DNA of 64,000 nucleotides from Shimia aestuarii (GTDB lineage: Bacteria; Pseudomonadota; Alphaproteobacteria; Rhodobacterales; Rhodobacteraceae): the NCBI RefSeq assembly GCF_022814865.1, contig NZ_JAKVRD010000011.1, positions 51,229-115,228 of the forward strand, read 5' to 3'. The notes under the pieces were generated by a model. That model ran no database searches and had not been told where the DNA came from. It saw only the letters and a list, made by a program, of their open reading frames with translations. Shown in pieces: positions 27,480 to 37,404 of this stretch. The number at the start of each line of letters is the position of its first letter. Positions within the stretch are counted from its first letter, which is position 1. Both the position numbers and the translations under genes were made by a program.

Positions 27480-29408
27480 ATGTCTGCCAGACCCGAAACC
27501 CCGCTTCTTGACCGTGTGCAAAGCCCCGCGGACCTCAAGAAACTGTCCGATGCCGAGCTGACCCAGCTCGCCGGTGAGCTGCGCAACGAGACGATCTCGG
27601 CCGTGTCGGAAACGGGTGGCCATCTCGGGGCGGGGCTTGGTGTCGTGGAACTGACCGTCGCGCTTCATGCCATCTTTGACACACCCAAGGACAAGCTGAT
27701 CTGGGACGTGGGTCACCAATGCTACCCGCATAAAATTCTCACCGGTCGTCGCGACCGTATCCGCACCCTGCGCCAACGGGACGGCCTCTCGGGTTTCACC
27801 AAGCGGAGCGAGAATATCCACGATCCCTTTGGTGCGGGCCATAGCTCGACCTCGATTTCCGCCGCCCTCGGCTTTGCCGTGGCGCGCGATCTTGGCGGCT
27901 CCTGCGAAGGCGGGCTTGGCGATGCCGTGGCGGTGATCGGCGATGGCGCGATCTCGGCGGGCATGGCCTATGAGGCGATGAACAACGCCGGCCACCTCGG
28001 CAAACGCCTCTTCGTCGTCCTAAATGACAACGAAATGTCCATCGCGCCGCCCGTCGGCGCCATGTCCAACTACCTCACGCGCCTCTACGCGGGCGAACCT
28101 TTTCAGGAGTTCAAGGCCGCCGCCAAGGGCGCGGTCTCGCTTCTGCCCGAACCCTTCCGCGAAGGCGCCAAACGCGCCAAGGAAATGCTCAAGGGCATGA
28201 CCGTCGGCGGAACCCTCTTCGAGGAACTTGGCTTTTCCTATGTCGGCCCCATTGATGGCCACGACATGGATCAGCTCCTCCCCGTCCTGCGCACCATCCA
28301 CCAGCGCGCCACCGGGCCTGTGATGCTCCATATCATCACCAAAAAGGGCAAGGGCTATGCCCCGGCTGAGACCGCCCGTGACCGGGGCCACGCCACGGCG
28401 CAATTCGACGTCCCGACCGGCAAACAGCGCAAAGCGCCCTCCAACGCGCCCTCCTATACCTCGGTCTTCGGCAAGGCGCTTGTCGACGAGGCCGCTCGCG
28501 ATAGCCGCATCTGCGCCGTGACCGCCGCCATGCCTGACGGCACTGGCCTCAACCTCTTTGCCGAACGCTACCCAAGCCGCTGTTTCGACGTGGCGATTGC
28601 CGAACAACATGGCGTGACCTTCTCTGCCGCGCTCGCCGCGGGCGGGATGAAACCCTTCTGCACCATGTATTCGACCTTCCTACAGCGGGGCTACGATCAG
28701 GTCGTGCATGATGTCGCCGTGCAACGCCTGCCCGTGCGTTTCGCCATCGACCGTGCAGGCCTTGTCGGCGCCGACGGCGCGACCCACGCCGGCAGCTTCG
28801 ACATCGCCTATATGGCCAACCTCCCCGGCATGACCGTGATGGCCGCCGCCGACGAGGCCGAGCTGATGCATATGGTCGCCACCGCCGTGGCCCATGACGA
28901 CGGCCCCATCGCCTTCCGCTACCCGCGTGGCGAAGGTGTCGGTGTCGATCTGCCCGAACGCGGCACGCCGCTCGAGATCGGCAAGGGCCGCATGATCCAG
29001 GACGGCAAGCGCGTCGCCATCCTGTCTTTCGGCACCCGCCTCGAAGAGGTCCGCAAGGCTGCCGAGGCCCTCGCCGCGCGCGGCATCACGCCGACCATCG
29101 CCGACGCCCGTTTCGCCAAGCCGCTTGATGAGGAACTAATCCTCACCCTCGCCGCCAATCACGAGGCGCTCATCACCATCGAGGAAGGCGCCATCGGCGG
29201 TTTCGGCTCACACGTGGCGCAGCTTCTGGCGGAAAACGGTGTCTTTGATACCGGGCTGAAATACCGCTCCATGGTCCTGCCCGATACCTTCATCGACCAC
29301 GGCAGCCCCACCGCCATGTATGCCGACGCCAAGATGAACGCCGAACATATCGAGGCCAAGGTGCTCGACACGCTCGGCATCGCCCAGATCGGAAGCAAAC
29401 GCGCTTAG
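27480..29408 (+). CDS. dxs: 1-deoxy-D-xylulose-5-phosphate synthase
   Basis: First step of the methylerythritol phosphate pathway: pyruvate plus glyceraldehyde-3-phosphate to DXP, using thiamine diphosphate. The 642-residue product has the normal length, with [18 protein letters not shown] near 43, the ThDP motif [20 protein letters not shown] near 150, the transketolase central domain with [18 protein letters not shown] near 370, and [18 protein letters not shown] near 420. It depends on the cofactor that the thiBPQ transporter imports. The stop codon overlaps that of the convergent epimerase-like gene. Confidence 0.97.
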   Translation: MSARPETPLLDRVQSPADLKKLSDAELTQLAGELRNETISAVSETGGHLGAGLGVVELTVALHAIFDTPKDKLIWDVGHQCYPHKILTGRRDRIRTLRQRDGLSGFTKRSENIHDPFGAGHSSTSISAALGFAVARDLGGSCEGGLGDAVAVIGDGAISAGMAYEAMNNAGHLGKRLFVVLNDNEMSIAPPVGAMSNYLTRLYAGEPFQEFKAAAKGAVSLLPEPFREGAKRAKEMLKGMTVGGTLFEELGFSYVGPIDGHDMDQLLPVLRTIHQRATGPVMLHIITKKGKGYAPAETARDRGHATAQFDVPTGKQRKAPSNAPSYTSVFGKALVDEAARDSRICAVTAAMPDGTGLNLFAERYPSRCFDVAIAEQHGVTFSAALAAGGMKPFCTMYSTFLQRGYDQVVHDVAVQRLPVRFAIDRAGLVGADGATHAGSFDIAYMANLPGMTVMAAADEAELMHMVATAVAHDDGPIAFRYPRGEGVGVDLPERGTPLEIGKGRMIQDGKRVAILSFGTRLEEVRKAAEALAARGITPTIADARFAKPLDEELILTLAANHEALITIEEGAIGGFGSHVAQLLAENGVFDTGLKYRSMVLPDTFIDHGSPTAMYADAKMNAEHIEAKVLDTLGIAQIGSKRA

Positions 29409-30253
29409 GCGCCCTCCGCCTTCAAGATCGCCCTTAACCCGTCCATATGCGTCGGGTAGGCCAGTTTGACCCCAAGTTCATCCTTGATCCGGTCGTTCCG
29501 GACCCGCTTGCTATCGGCATAGAAACTGCGCGCCATGGGCGACATTTCGGCCTCTTCAAACGGAACGGCTGGCGGCGGCGCAATCCCGAGCATCTCGGCG
29601 GCATGTTCAAGGACAACTTCCGGCGGCTGCGGATCGTCGTCACAGACGTTATAGACCCGCCCCGGATCGGGCCGCGCGATCGACGCCTCAAGCACCCGCG
29701 CGATATCCTCAACATGAATGCGGCTGAACACCTGGTTTTTCTTGATGATCCGCTGCGCCACCCCCCGGCGCAATTTCGCAAACGGCCCGCGCCCGGGGCC
29801 ATAGATCCCGGCAAGCCGGAACACATGCACCGGCAGGCCATCGATCCCGAGCCAGTCTTGCTCTGCAAGAACCCGCCGCTGCCCGCGCTCCGTCGCGGCG
29901 CCGGTGGGCGTCTCTTCATCGACCCAACCGCCATCGTGATCGCCATAAACCCCAGTGGTCGAGAGATAGCCGACCCAATCGAGCTTTGCCTTGGCGAGCA
30001 CCGCCCGCCCTTCGCGCAGGACCGGATCGCCCTCTGCATCCGGCCCAATAGAGACAAGCACATGGCTCACCCCGTCCAACGCGGCACCAAGATCGCAGGG
30101 CCACAAAAGCGGTTCGACCCCACCCGCCCGAAGCGCCTCGACCTTCTCCGCGGATCGTGTCGTCCCAATCACGCGCCAGCCCCGCGGCAAGAGCCGCCGA
30201 GCCAACGCCTGCGCCGAATACCCGTATCCAAGACATAGAACTGTGCGTGTCAT
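29405..30253 (-). CDS. SDR-fold NAD(P)-dependent epimerase/reductase-like protein
   Basis: A 282-residue atypical short-chain dehydrogenase, YeeZ-like in layout. The N-terminal nucleotide motif is [16 protein letters not shown] (a GxGxxA variant), then [21 protein letters not shown] with the usual catalytic Thr/Tyr region, [16 protein letters not shown], and [17 protein letters not shown]. Function and substrate are unknown. ATG 30253 ([15 protein letters not shown]) is chosen over an upstream in-frame start at 30334 because it gives the motif directly at the N-terminus. It is divergent from the methyltransferase gene. Confidence 0.8.
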   Translation of the reverse strand: MTRTVLCLGYGYSAQALARRLLPRGWRVIGTTRSAEKVEALRAGGVEPLLWPCDLGAALDGVSHVLVSIGPDAEGDPVLREGRAVLAKAKLDWVGYLSTTGVYGDHDGGWVDEETPTGAATERGQRRVLAEQDWLGIDGLPVHVFRLAGIYGPGRGPFAKLRRGVAQRIIKKNQVFSRIHVEDIARVLEASIARPDPGRVYNVCDDDPQPPEVVLEHAAEMLGIAPPPAVPFEEAEMSPMARSFYADSKRVRNDRIKDELGVKLAYPTHMDGLRAILKAEGA

Positions 30254-30332
30254 GCGCGCACCCTGCCGCGCGCGCCTGCCCTCTGCAAGGGCAAGACTTG
30301 ATCCCGGCGTCCATGCGCGCTTCACTGGCCCC

Positions 30333-30971
30333 ATGACAGATCAGGACAAACTCGGCCTCGACGCGGCCTACGCGCTCAAAACCCCGGAAGATTCCAAACG
30401 CCTCTATGCCGACTGGGCCAAGAGCTACGACAGCGACTTTGCCGTCAATCATGACTACCTCCTGCCCAAGGTCGTCGCGGACCTCTACGCCGAACAGGGC
30501 GGCCCCGCCCCGGTCCTCGATGTTGGTGCGGGGACGGGCCTTTGCGCCGCGGCGCTCGCGGGGCATGGGATCGGCCCGATCGACGCTACGGATATCTCGC
30601 AGGAAATGCTCGACGTGGCCGCGACCAAGGGCATCTACCGCACCCTCTTTACCGGCGACCTGACCGCGACGCTTCCTGTCCCGGACAAGACCTATGCCGG
30701 CATCATAAGCTCCGGCACCTTCACAACCGGCCATGTCGGTCCCGAGGCCTTTGACGAACTCTTGCGGATCACGGCACCCGGCGGCCTCCTCGCGATCTCG
30801 ATCAACAAGAAGCATTTCGCCTCGGCCGGGTTCGAAGCCAAGCTTGCCGCGCTTTCGGACCGGATTAGCGACCTCGCCCTCCCCGAACGCGCCTTCTATG
30901 GCCCGAACACCACCGGACCACACAAGAACGACACCGGCTATATTGCCCTTTTCAGGCGGGTTAGAGACTGA
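30333..30971 (+). CDS. Class I SAM-dependent methyltransferase
   Basis: A 212-residue cytoplasmic methyltransferase of the Rossmann type. The SAM-binding motif I is VLDVGAGTGLCAAALAGHG near 60, motif II is DATDISQEMLDVAATKG near 85, and YAGIISSGTFTTGHVGPEAF near 120 is the family's motif IV region. The N-terminal KRLYADWAKSYDSDF is typical of a Williams-Beuren-syndrome-like methyltransferase group. Substrate unknown. Its stop codon overlaps the 3' end of the convergent DUF1810 gene by 11 bases. Confidence 0.85.
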   Translation: MTDQDKLGLDAAYALKTPEDSKRLYADWAKSYDSDFAVNHDYLLPKVVADLYAEQGGPAPVLDVGAGTGLCAAALAGHGIGPIDATDISQEMLDVAATKGIYRTLFTGDLTATLPVPDKTYAGIISSGTFTTGHVGPEAFDELLRITAPGGLLAISINKKHFASAGFEAKLAALSDRISDLALPERAFYGPNTTGPHKNDTGYIALFRRVRD

Positions 30972-31380
30972 TTTCCGCCTCCGTGGCGGCGCATGCCTGC
31001 CCGCCATAAAACGTCTCGAGCAGACGGCGAAACACATCCGGCGCGCCCTCTACATGGGCAAAAAGCGTCGCCGTCGACCGAACCTTCATCGCATCCACAG
31101 GCCCGAGGATATCCTCTGCGCTCTTGTCGGCATGGGCGAGCAACGCCGCGCACATCTCAATCAGGCGCGGCCCGAGCACCGGATGCGCAAGATACGCCTC
31201 CGCCTCCGCCAAATCCTCCAACCCATAGTCATGCGCCCGCGGCGACCGGCCAAGCCCCCGCAACTGCGGCAACTCCCACCAAATCCAATGCGTGACCTTC
31301 CGCCCCGCACAGAGCTCCGCCAGCGCGGTTTCATGTGTCTCCGCCTGCCGCGCGAGGAAAGGCTCCAGCCCTTCCCTCAT
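30961..31380 (-). CDS. DUF1810-family protein
   Basis: A 139-residue protein of the DUF1810 (calpastatin-annotated) family with unknown role. The recognisable pattern is LEPFLARQAETHETALAEL, then KVTHWIWWELPQLRGLGRS, YLAHPVLGPRLIEMC, and DILGPVDAMKVRSTATLF. The frame is open far upstream, but ATG 31380 overlaps the hydratase stop codon by ATGA and is the natural start. This makes it the last gene of a short minus-strand operon that includes the hydratase and the CoA ligase. Confidence 0.85.
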   Translation of the reverse strand: MREGLEPFLARQAETHETALAELCAGRKVTHWIWWELPQLRGLGRSPRAHDYGLEDLAEAEAYLAHPVLGPRLIEMCAALLAHADKSAEDILGPVDAMKVRSTATLFAHVEGAPDVFRRLLETFYGGQACAATEAEISL

Positions 31381-32162
31381 TTGCCCTTCCACACCGGATC
31401 GCGCTTCTCGGCAAAGGCCTTTGCCCCTTCGAGATTGTCCTCGGACCCATAGAGGATATCCACCGTCCGCAAATGCCGCCCGGTGATCCGGTTCATCGCG
31501 TCCTGGAACTTCGAATCCTCGGCATCGCGCACGATCTCCTTGATCGCCGCATAGACAAGCGGCGGCCCGCTCTCCAAAAGCCGCGCCATCACCCAAGCTC
31601 GCTCCATGAGCCTCTCGCCCGGCACGATCTCGTTCACGAGCCCCCAGTGCCGCGCTTCTTCCACATCGAACCACCGCCCCGTCAGGAGAAGCTCCATCGC
31701 AACGTGATACGGTATCCGCTTCGGAAGCTTGACCGTCGCCGCATCCGCGACCGTCCCCGACCGGATCTCCGGCAAGGCAAACTGCGCATGATCGGCGGCA
31801 AGGATGATATCGGCGGAAATCATCAATTCGAGCCCCCCGCCACAGGCAATCCCATTGACCGCCGCGATGATCGGCTTGTTCATGTCGCGCATTTCCTGAA
31901 GGCCGCCAAAGCCCCCGACGCCATAATCGCCATCGACCGCATCGCCGCCCGCCGCCGCCTTGAGATCCCAACCGGGACAAAAGAACTTCTCGCCGCCCCC
32001 GGTGATGATCGCGACCCGCAATTCCGGATCATCTCGGAAATCGGCAAACACGTCGCCCATGATCTTGCTCGTCTCAAGGTCGATCGCGTTCGCCTTGGGC
32101 CGGGCGAGCGTCACCTCGAGAATGGCGCCTTCGCGCCGTGTTTTTACCGGGCTGTCGCTCAT
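31377..32162 (-). CDS. Enoyl-CoA hydratase, CaiD (carnitinyl-CoA dehydratase)-like
   Basis: A 261-residue crotonase-fold enzyme. The oxyanion-hole motifs are GWDLKAAAGG near 65 and NGIACGGGLELMISADI near 104. Several parts agree with my memory of CaiD: RPKANAIDLETSKIMG, FRDDPELRVAIITGGGEKFF, and the C-terminal AFAEKRDPVWKGK. CaiD hydrates crotonobetainyl-CoA to carnitinyl-CoA; other enoyl-CoA substrates remain possible. It overlaps the CoA ligase gene by four bases and the DUF1810 gene by four bases, so the three are co-transcribed. Confidence 0.85.
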   Translation of the reverse strand: MSDSPVKTRREGAILEVTLARPKANAIDLETSKIMGDVFADFRDDPELRVAIITGGGEKFFCPGWDLKAAAGGDAVDGDYGVGGFGGLQEMRDMNKPIIAAVNGIACGGGLELMISADIILAADHAQFALPEIRSGTVADAATVKLPKRIPYHVAMELLLTGRWFDVEEARHWGLVNEIVPGERLMERAWVMARLLESGPPLVYAAIKEIVRDAEDSKFQDAMNRITGRHLRTVDILYGSEDNLEGAKAFAEKRDPVWKGK

Positions 32163-34192
32163 TGCCTATCCTTTCGTCGCATCAACGCATCCGCCGCAAT
32201 CGCCCCCTCGGGCGTGCAGAGAAGCGGGTTAATTTCAATCTCTTCAAGACCCGTCGCATTGGCAAGGACATAGGCCTCCACCGCGCGGATCGCTGCATGG
32301 ATCGCAGGCCGGTCCGCCGCCTTCTGTCCCCGGAACCCGGCAAGCATCGGCGCCATGCGCAGCGCATCAAGCGCCCCGTCGATCATGTCGTCGGTCACGG
32401 GCAAGAGGAGGCTCTGGCTGTCCTGCATGATCTCGGTCAGGACGCCCCCCGCGCCAATCGTGAGGACAAACCCATGCGCCGGGTCTTTCACCACCCCGAT
32501 CAACAATTCGACCACCGCCCCCGTCACCATCTCTTCGACAAGGAACGCCTCGCAGGGCATCGCGCGCGCCGCCGCCTCCACGGCCTCTGCGCTCTCAAGA
32601 CCAAGGACAACCGCCCCCGCCTCGCTCTTATGCGCCACCCCTTCGCCCTTGAGAACGACAGGAACTCCGATCCGGTCCGCCGCCGCGCCTGCGGCCTCCG
32701 GGCTCGCTGCGCGCGCCGCCCCCGGCACCCGCAGCCCATAGCCCGCAAGCCGCGCCTTGGCCTCTGCTTCAGGGACGAGTTCCGCTGAAATAGTCTCTGT
32801 TGGAAGGTAGATCGGCGGCACATCCCCCGGCATCGGAATCGCCCCCGCGGCACAGGCCGCAAGCGCCTCGTCAAAGCCAAAGAACGGCACCACACCGGCC
32901 TGCATGAGCCGCTCGGCAACCGCCTCCGGCATCAACTCCGGCAGACTCGCCACCATCGCGACGGGCCGCCCACTGCGCGCCCGCGCCCCGATCACCGCCT
33001 CAATCGCGCAATCCCAATCGCCCGGATCACAGCGATCCGCGCGCGGGAAATCCACCACGACAAGCACCATGCCAAGCCCCGGATCGGCGACCGCCGCAAA
33101 GGCCCGCGTCATCGCCTCCGTGTCGCGCCAGATATAGGTGTGGTAATCGAGCGGATTGGCCAGCGCCACCATCGGCCCAAGCACGGCGCGCAACGCGCCC
33201 TCCTGCCGCGCGTTGAGCGGCGGAAACACCACGTCCCGCCCTTCGCCCATATCCGCCATGAGGCTCGCCTCGCCGCCCGAACAACTGACCGAAGCAATCC
33301 GATTGCTCTCGAGCCCCCCCGTCACATGCAAGAGCTTCAACGTCTCGAGAAACGCCGGAACAGAGCCGACCCGCGCCATACCAAGCCGTCGCAAGAGCGC
33401 ATCCGCCCCCGCGTCGCCACCGGCAAGCGAAGCGGTATGCGACACCGTCGCCGCCTGCGCCTGATCCGATTTTCCGACCTTGAGCGCGACGATCCTTTTC
33501 CCTGCGCGGCGCGCCTCCGCGGCCAGCGCCTCAAAGGCCCGCAAATCGCCAATCCCCTCAAGATGCAGGCCCAGCGCCGTCACCCGCGGATCGGCGAGAA
33601 GCGCCCGCCCGATCTCGGCAACGCCCACCTGCGCCTGATTGCCCGCCGTGACGACATAGGCCAACGGCACGCCCCGTGCCTGCATCGTCATGTTGAGCGC
33701 GATATTCGAACTCTGCGTAAGGATCGCGACACCGCTCTCAACCGGCTTGCCGCCATGCTGATCCGGCCAGAGCAGTACCCGGTCAAGGTAGTTGATGAAG
33801 CCATAGCAATTCGGCCCAAGGATCGGCATCTCTCCCGCCGCCTCAAGAAGCGCCGCCTGTAGCCCCGCGCCCGCCGCATCCTCGGCCTCTGCCTCAAGGA
33901 ATCCGCTGGCGAAACAGACTGCGCCGCCCGCGCCCCGCTCGGCCAGAAGGCGCACGGCGTCGACGGTCACATGCCGGTTGACTCCGATGAACGCCGCATC
34001 CGGCACGCCGGGCAGGTCCTCGATCCGCGCCACCGCCGGCACGCCCGCGACCACCTCTGCCTTGGGATGCACGGCCCAGATCTCTCCCGCGAATCCCATC
34101 GCACGGCACTGCGCGATCACCGCCCGGCACCACGCACCGCCACCGATCACGGCGACGCTATTGGGCTGAAATAGTCTCGAAAACCGGCTCAT
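32159..34192 (-). CDS. NDP-forming acyl-CoA synthetase (acetate-CoA ligase family)
   Basis: A 677-residue fusion of a CoA-binding/succinyl-CoA-ligase-like part and an ATP-grasp part. The N-terminus has the Rossmann motif SVAVIGGGAWCRAVI, the middle has NCYGFINY near 128 and the phosphohistidine site ATVSHTASLAGG (His252), and from about 495 the ATP-grasp domain shows VPVVLKGEGVAHKSEAGAVVLGL and TIGAGGVLTEI. Such enzymes make acyl-CoA from the free acid with formation of ADP. Next to the CaiD-like hydratase and an acyl-CoA dehydrogenase it would activate the acid entering the pathway. Confidence 0.88.
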   Translation of the reverse strand: MSRFSRLFQPNSVAVIGGGAWCRAVIAQCRAMGFAGEIWAVHPKAEVVAGVPAVARIEDLPGVPDAAFIGVNRHVTVDAVRLLAERGAGGAVCFASGFLEAEAEDAAGAGLQAALLEAAGEMPILGPNCYGFINYLDRVLLWPDQHGGKPVESGVAILTQSSNIALNMTMQARGVPLAYVVTAGNQAQVGVAEIGRALLADPRVTALGLHLEGIGDLRAFEALAAEARRAGKRIVALKVGKSDQAQAATVSHTASLAGGDAGADALLRRLGMARVGSVPAFLETLKLLHVTGGLESNRIASVSCSGGEASLMADMGEGRDVVFPPLNARQEGALRAVLGPMVALANPLDYHTYIWRDTEAMTRAFAAVADPGLGMVLVVVDFPRADRCDPGDWDCAIEAVIGARARSGRPVAMVASLPELMPEAVAERLMQAGVVPFFGFDEALAACAAGAIPMPGDVPPIYLPTETISAELVPEAEAKARLAGYGLRVPGAARAASPEAAGAAADRIGVPVVLKGEGVAHKSEAGAVVLGLESAEAVEAAARAMPCEAFLVEEMVTGAVVELLIGVVKDPAHGFVLTIGAGGVLTEIMQDSQSLLLPVTDDMIDGALDALRMAPMLAGFRGQKAADRPAIHAAIRAVEAYVLANATGLEEIEINPLLCTPEGAIAADALMRRKDRQ

Positions 34193-34225
34193 TCCCTCAA
34201 ACCTCGGTCTGTGATGGAAATGTCG

Positions 34226-34420
34226 GAGCCTCCGGCGGGGATACTTTCAGCAAGAGGAAGACACGAAGCATTAACCTTAATGCGCCACGATGGTCTTGCG
34301 GCACAGGCGGGGACGCCGATGGCCGTGCAAGGGGAAGAGGCATCGCCTTTTCCGTGGGGGGTGCTTTCGCGGCACCCCCTTTTCCTCTTGCCAGAAATAT
34401 CCCCGCCGGAGGCATGAAAT
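34226..34420. repeat. Dispersed repeat copies 6 and 7, facing each other
   Basis: Copy 6 at about 34,226-34,262 reads GCCTCCGGCGGGGATACTTT and then CAGCAAGAGGAAGAC. Copy 7 at about 34,378-34,420 is its inverted counterpart (CTCTTGCCAGAAATATCCCC then GCCGGAGGCATGAAATC). Between them lies a further hairpin, GGGGGTGCTTTCGCGGCACCCCC at about 34,357-34,379. They occupy the 229 bases between the acyl-CoA dehydrogenase and the CoA-ligase genes. The last 18 bases of copy 7 are nearly identical to copy 3 at 15,515-15,532. Confidence 0.8.
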
Positions 34421-34421
34421 C

Positions 34422-35585
34422 TCATCCCCCCAGTGGCCGCAAAAGCTCGCGGCTGATGATGTGACGCTGAATCTCGCTTGTGCCTTCCCAGATCCTCTCG
34501 ACCCGCGCATCGCGCCAGATCCGTTCAAGCGGCAGCTCGTCCATCAGCCCCATCCCGCCATGGATCTGGATCGCCTCGTCGGCCACGAAGGCAAGCATCT
34601 CTGTCGCCTTCAACTTGGCCATCGCCATATCCGCCTCAGAGACCGTGCCCTGATCGAATTTCCACCCGGCTTCCCATGTGAGCAATTCCGCCGCCTTCAA
34701 CTCGAGCGCCATATCGGCGAGCTTGAAGGACACGCCCTGAAACTTGCCGATCTGCTGGCCGAACTGTTTGCGCTCGGCGGCATAAGAGACCGCATGGCCA
34801 AGCGCCCGGTCGGCCCGGCCCAGACAGGTCGCCGCGACCTGCAACCGCGTCGCGCCGAGCCAGGTATTGGCGACCTCGAATCCCTTATCGACCTCGCCGA
34901 GCACGGCCTCCTGCGGCAGGCGGCAATCGTCAAACTCCATCACCGCGTTGGAATAGCCCCGGTGCGAGACATTCCGATACCCTTCGCGGACGGTGAACCC
35001 CGGCGTGCCCTTGTCGACGAAAAACGCCGTGATCTTCTTCTTTGGTCCACGCGGTGTCTCTTCTTCGCCCGTCGCCATGAACACGATGGCAAAATCGGCG
35101 ATGTCGGCATGGCTGATGAAATGCTTGGTGCCGTTGAGAACCCAGTCGCCGCCGTCGCGTCGCGCACTTGCCCGCATACCGCGCAGGTCCGACCCCGCCC
35201 CCGGCTCCGTCATGGCAAGACAGTCCCATTTCTCGCCACGCATACAGGGGAAAAGGTATTTCTCCTTCTGCGCCTCGGTCCCGGCCAAAAGGATATTCGA
35301 CGGCCGCGCCACTCCGGTCCAATGCAGCGCGTAATTCGCCCGCCCAAGCTCTTTCTCATAAAGAAGCCAGCTCAGCGTATCGAGCCCCGCGCCGCCAACT
35401 TCTTCGGGCATGTTGGCGGCGTATAGCCCGGCCTCCATCGCCTTGGCCTGAACCTCGCGCACCACGTCCATATCAAGATGCCCGGTACGCTCGATCTCCG
35501 CCTCGTGCGGGTATAGCTCGGTCTCGACAAAGGCGCGTGTCGTCTCGGCGATCATCGCCTGTTCCTCGGTCATCGCGAAATGCAT
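34422..35585 (-). CDS. Acyl-CoA dehydrogenase
   Basis: A 387-residue flavoprotein introducing a double bond between C2 and C3 of an acyl-CoA. It has the FAD motifs DCLAMTEPGAGSDLRGM near 125 and WVLNGTKHFISHADIADF near 152, and ERKQFGQQIGKFQGVSFKLADMA near 275, QIHGGMGLMDELPLERIWRDARVERIWEGTSEIQ near 345. The catalytic base would be the Glu in IWEGTSE. ATG 35585 has GAGGGAGA upstream; a second ATG lies 12 bases in. It is divergent from the GlxA-type regulator and is separated from the CoA ligase by a repeat block, but the same strand suggests a common pathway. Confidence 0.92.
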   Translation of the reverse strand: MHFAMTEEQAMIAETTRAFVETELYPHEAEIERTGHLDMDVVREVQAKAMEAGLYAANMPEEVGGAGLDTLSWLLYEKELGRANYALHWTGVARPSNILLAGTEAQKEKYLFPCMRGEKWDCLAMTEPGAGSDLRGMRASARRDGGDWVLNGTKHFISHADIADFAIVFMATGEEETPRGPKKKITAFFVDKGTPGFTVREGYRNVSHRGYSNAVMEFDDCRLPQEAVLGEVDKGFEVANTWLGATRLQVAATCLGRADRALGHAVSYAAERKQFGQQIGKFQGVSFKLADMALELKAAELLTWEAGWKFDQGTVSEADMAMAKLKATEMLAFVADEAIQIHGGMGLMDELPLERIWRDARVERIWEGTSEIQRHIISRELLRPLGG

Positions 35586-35657
35586 GCGGCTCTCCCTCTG
35601 GTTCCCCCCATGAGAAACCGCTTGCCGCAAACCTTCATGCAGAATTACCCTTCAATC

Positions 35658-36596
35658 ATGCAGAAATGGGAAAAAACATCCGCCGCTTCGCAGCATTTCG
35701 GCGTCCTCCTTTTCGAGGGCTTCTCCAACCATTGCCTTGCCAACACGGTCGAACCCCTGCGCGCCGCCAACACGCTCTCGCGCAGAGCGCTCTATAGCTG
35801 GGAGTTCCTGTCGCTCTCCGGCGCGCTCGTCGCGTCCTCAAGCGGATTGCCCGTGACGCCGCATCGTGGTGTGGCGGGGGCGCGGGGCGATTGGCTTGTG
35901 GTGATGCCGTCCTACGGCTTTCGCGCCCATGCTGATTGGAAGACCGGAGCGGCCCTGCGCGCCTCCGCGCCGCGCTTCAAGACCCTCGCAGGGCTCGATA
36001 CCGGAAGCTGGCTCTTGGCCGAGGCCGGTCTTCTCAATGGGTCGCGCGCCACGATCCACTGGGAAGAACTGACCGCTTTTTCCGAACGGTTCCCCGAGAT
36101 CACAACGGAGCGCGCCCGCTTTGTCATCGACGGCGCGCGGGTGACATGTTCCGGCGCCATGGCCGCGTTTGACCTTGTGATGGACAGGATCGCCGCCGAA
36201 CACGGCCACGCTCTTGCCCTCGAGGTGGCCCAGCTTTTCATGACCCGCGACTCCGCCCGCTCTCATAGCGCCCAGCCCGCAAGCCGCGCGGTCAACCGTG
36301 CGCTGGCTTTGATGCAGGATCACCTCGAAGATCCCCTTCCCATCCCCGAAGTCGCGCGGCGCGCAGGCTTGTCGCAGAAATCTCTCGAGGCGCGGATGCG
36401 GGCCACGCTCGGCGCCGCCCCGGCCAAGGTCTACCGCCGCCTGCGCCTCAACCTTGCGCGCAAGCTGACCCTCGATAGTGACCTCTCCATTGCCGAGATC
36501 GCCCTTCGGAGCGGCTATGACGACCCCGCCGCCATGACCCGCGCTTTTCGGGCGGAATTCGCCACAACCCCGCGCGCCTTGCGTCAGCGCGCGTAG
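35658..36596 (+). CDS. GlxA-type AraC-family transcriptional regulator
   Basis: A 312-residue regulator with an N-terminal DJ-1/PfpI-like domain (HFGVLLFEGFSNHCLANTVEPL, LAGLDTGSWLLAEAGLLNG, VTCSGAMAAFDLVMDRIA) and a C-terminal double AraC helix-turn-helix (IPEVARRAGLSQKSLEARMR, SIAEIALRSGYDDPAAMTRAFRAEFATTPRALRQ). This layout is shared with CdhR, the regulator of carnitine catabolism, and with GbdR of glycine-betaine catabolism. Starts at 35610, 35637 and 35658 are possible; I prefer 35658 because the conserved part begins shortly after. It is divergent from the acyl-CoA dehydrogenase gene and probably controls it. Confidence 0.85.
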   Translation: MQKWEKTSAASQHFGVLLFEGFSNHCLANTVEPLRAANTLSRRALYSWEFLSLSGALVASSSGLPVTPHRGVAGARGDWLVVMPSYGFRAHADWKTGAALRASAPRFKTLAGLDTGSWLLAEAGLLNGSRATIHWEELTAFSERFPEITTERARFVIDGARVTCSGAMAAFDLVMDRIAAEHGHALALEVAQLFMTRDSARSHSAQPASRAVNRALALMQDHLEDPLPIPEVARRAGLSQKSLEARMRATLGAAPAKVYRRLRLNLARKLTLDSDLSIAEIALRSGYDDPAAMTRAFRAEFATTPRALRQRA

Positions 36597-37339
36597 CTCG
36601 ACCCTTCTTCGTCCAAGATCGCTTTCAACTCGGCCAAATGGCGCGCGTCCTGCTCGGGGTAATCCTCAAGCTCTTGCGCCGTCTTCTCCGCCACCTCGTC
36701 GGACAAGACCCGAAGGGGCCGCCCCGTCTGCAACGCGCGGATATAGGTCTCCGCCGCGCGCTCGAAATAGTAGAGCCGGTTGAACGTCTCCGCGACGGTC
36801 TCGCCGATAATCATGATCCCGTGGTTGCCCATGATCATGACCTTCTTCTTCGGATCGGTGAGAAGCGCCGCACAGCGCTCCCCCTCGCTCTCGAACGCCA
36901 ACCCGCCATAGCCATCGTCGATCACATAGCGATTGAAAAACGTGGCACAGTTCTGGTCGATCGGCGGCAGAGTGCTATCGGCAAGGCTCGCCAGCACGGT
37001 CGCATGAATCGAATGCACATGCATCGCACAACGCGCATGCGGGCAATGGCGGTGAATCCCCCCATGCAACCCCCAGGCAGTCGGGTCCGGTGCATCTGGC
37101 CCCTCAAGCGTCTCGGGATCATTGGCATCGACCACGATCAGGTCGCTCGCCTTGATGCGGCTGAAATGCATCTGGTTGGGGTTCATGAGGAACTTTGTGC
37201 CGTCCTCGTTGATCGCAAGGCTGAAGTGGTTCGCCACGCCCTCATGCATATGAAGCCGCGCGGTCCAACGGAACGCCGCCGCGAGGTCGACCCGCTCTTG
37301 CCAGAAATCCATGTTGGGCCGAATGTCGGTCACGCTCAT
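36584..37339 (-). CDS. Class II aldolase/adducin-family protein
   Basis: A 251-residue metal-dependent aldolase-fold protein. The zinc ligands appear as HCPHARCAMHVHSIHATVLAS near 100-118 and MIMGNHGIMIIGETVAETF near 178, and the N-terminal ANHFSLAINEDGTKFLMNP is the family's substrate loop. Related enzymes cleave sugar phosphates or act as epimerases; the function here is open. ATG 37339 (MSVTDIRPNMDF) is preceded by GGAGAGAC. Its 3' end overlaps the convergent regulator gene by 13 bases. Confidence 0.88.
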   Translation of the reverse strand: MSVTDIRPNMDFWQERVDLAAAFRWTARLHMHEGVANHFSLAINEDGTKFLMNPNQMHFSRIKASDLIVVDANDPETLEGPDAPDPTAWGLHGGIHRHCPHARCAMHVHSIHATVLASLADSTLPPIDQNCATFFNRYVIDDGYGGLAFESEGERCAALLTDPKKKVMIMGNHGIMIIGETVAETFNRLYYFERAAETYIRALQTGRPLRVLSDEVAEKTAQELEDYPEQDARHLAELKAILDEEGSSYAR

Positions 37340-37404
37340 CTCGTCTCTCCTTGCTCTCACCCGTCCGAGCCTGCCCGCCCGGCCCGCGCTTTGCAAAGAG
37401 AAAT

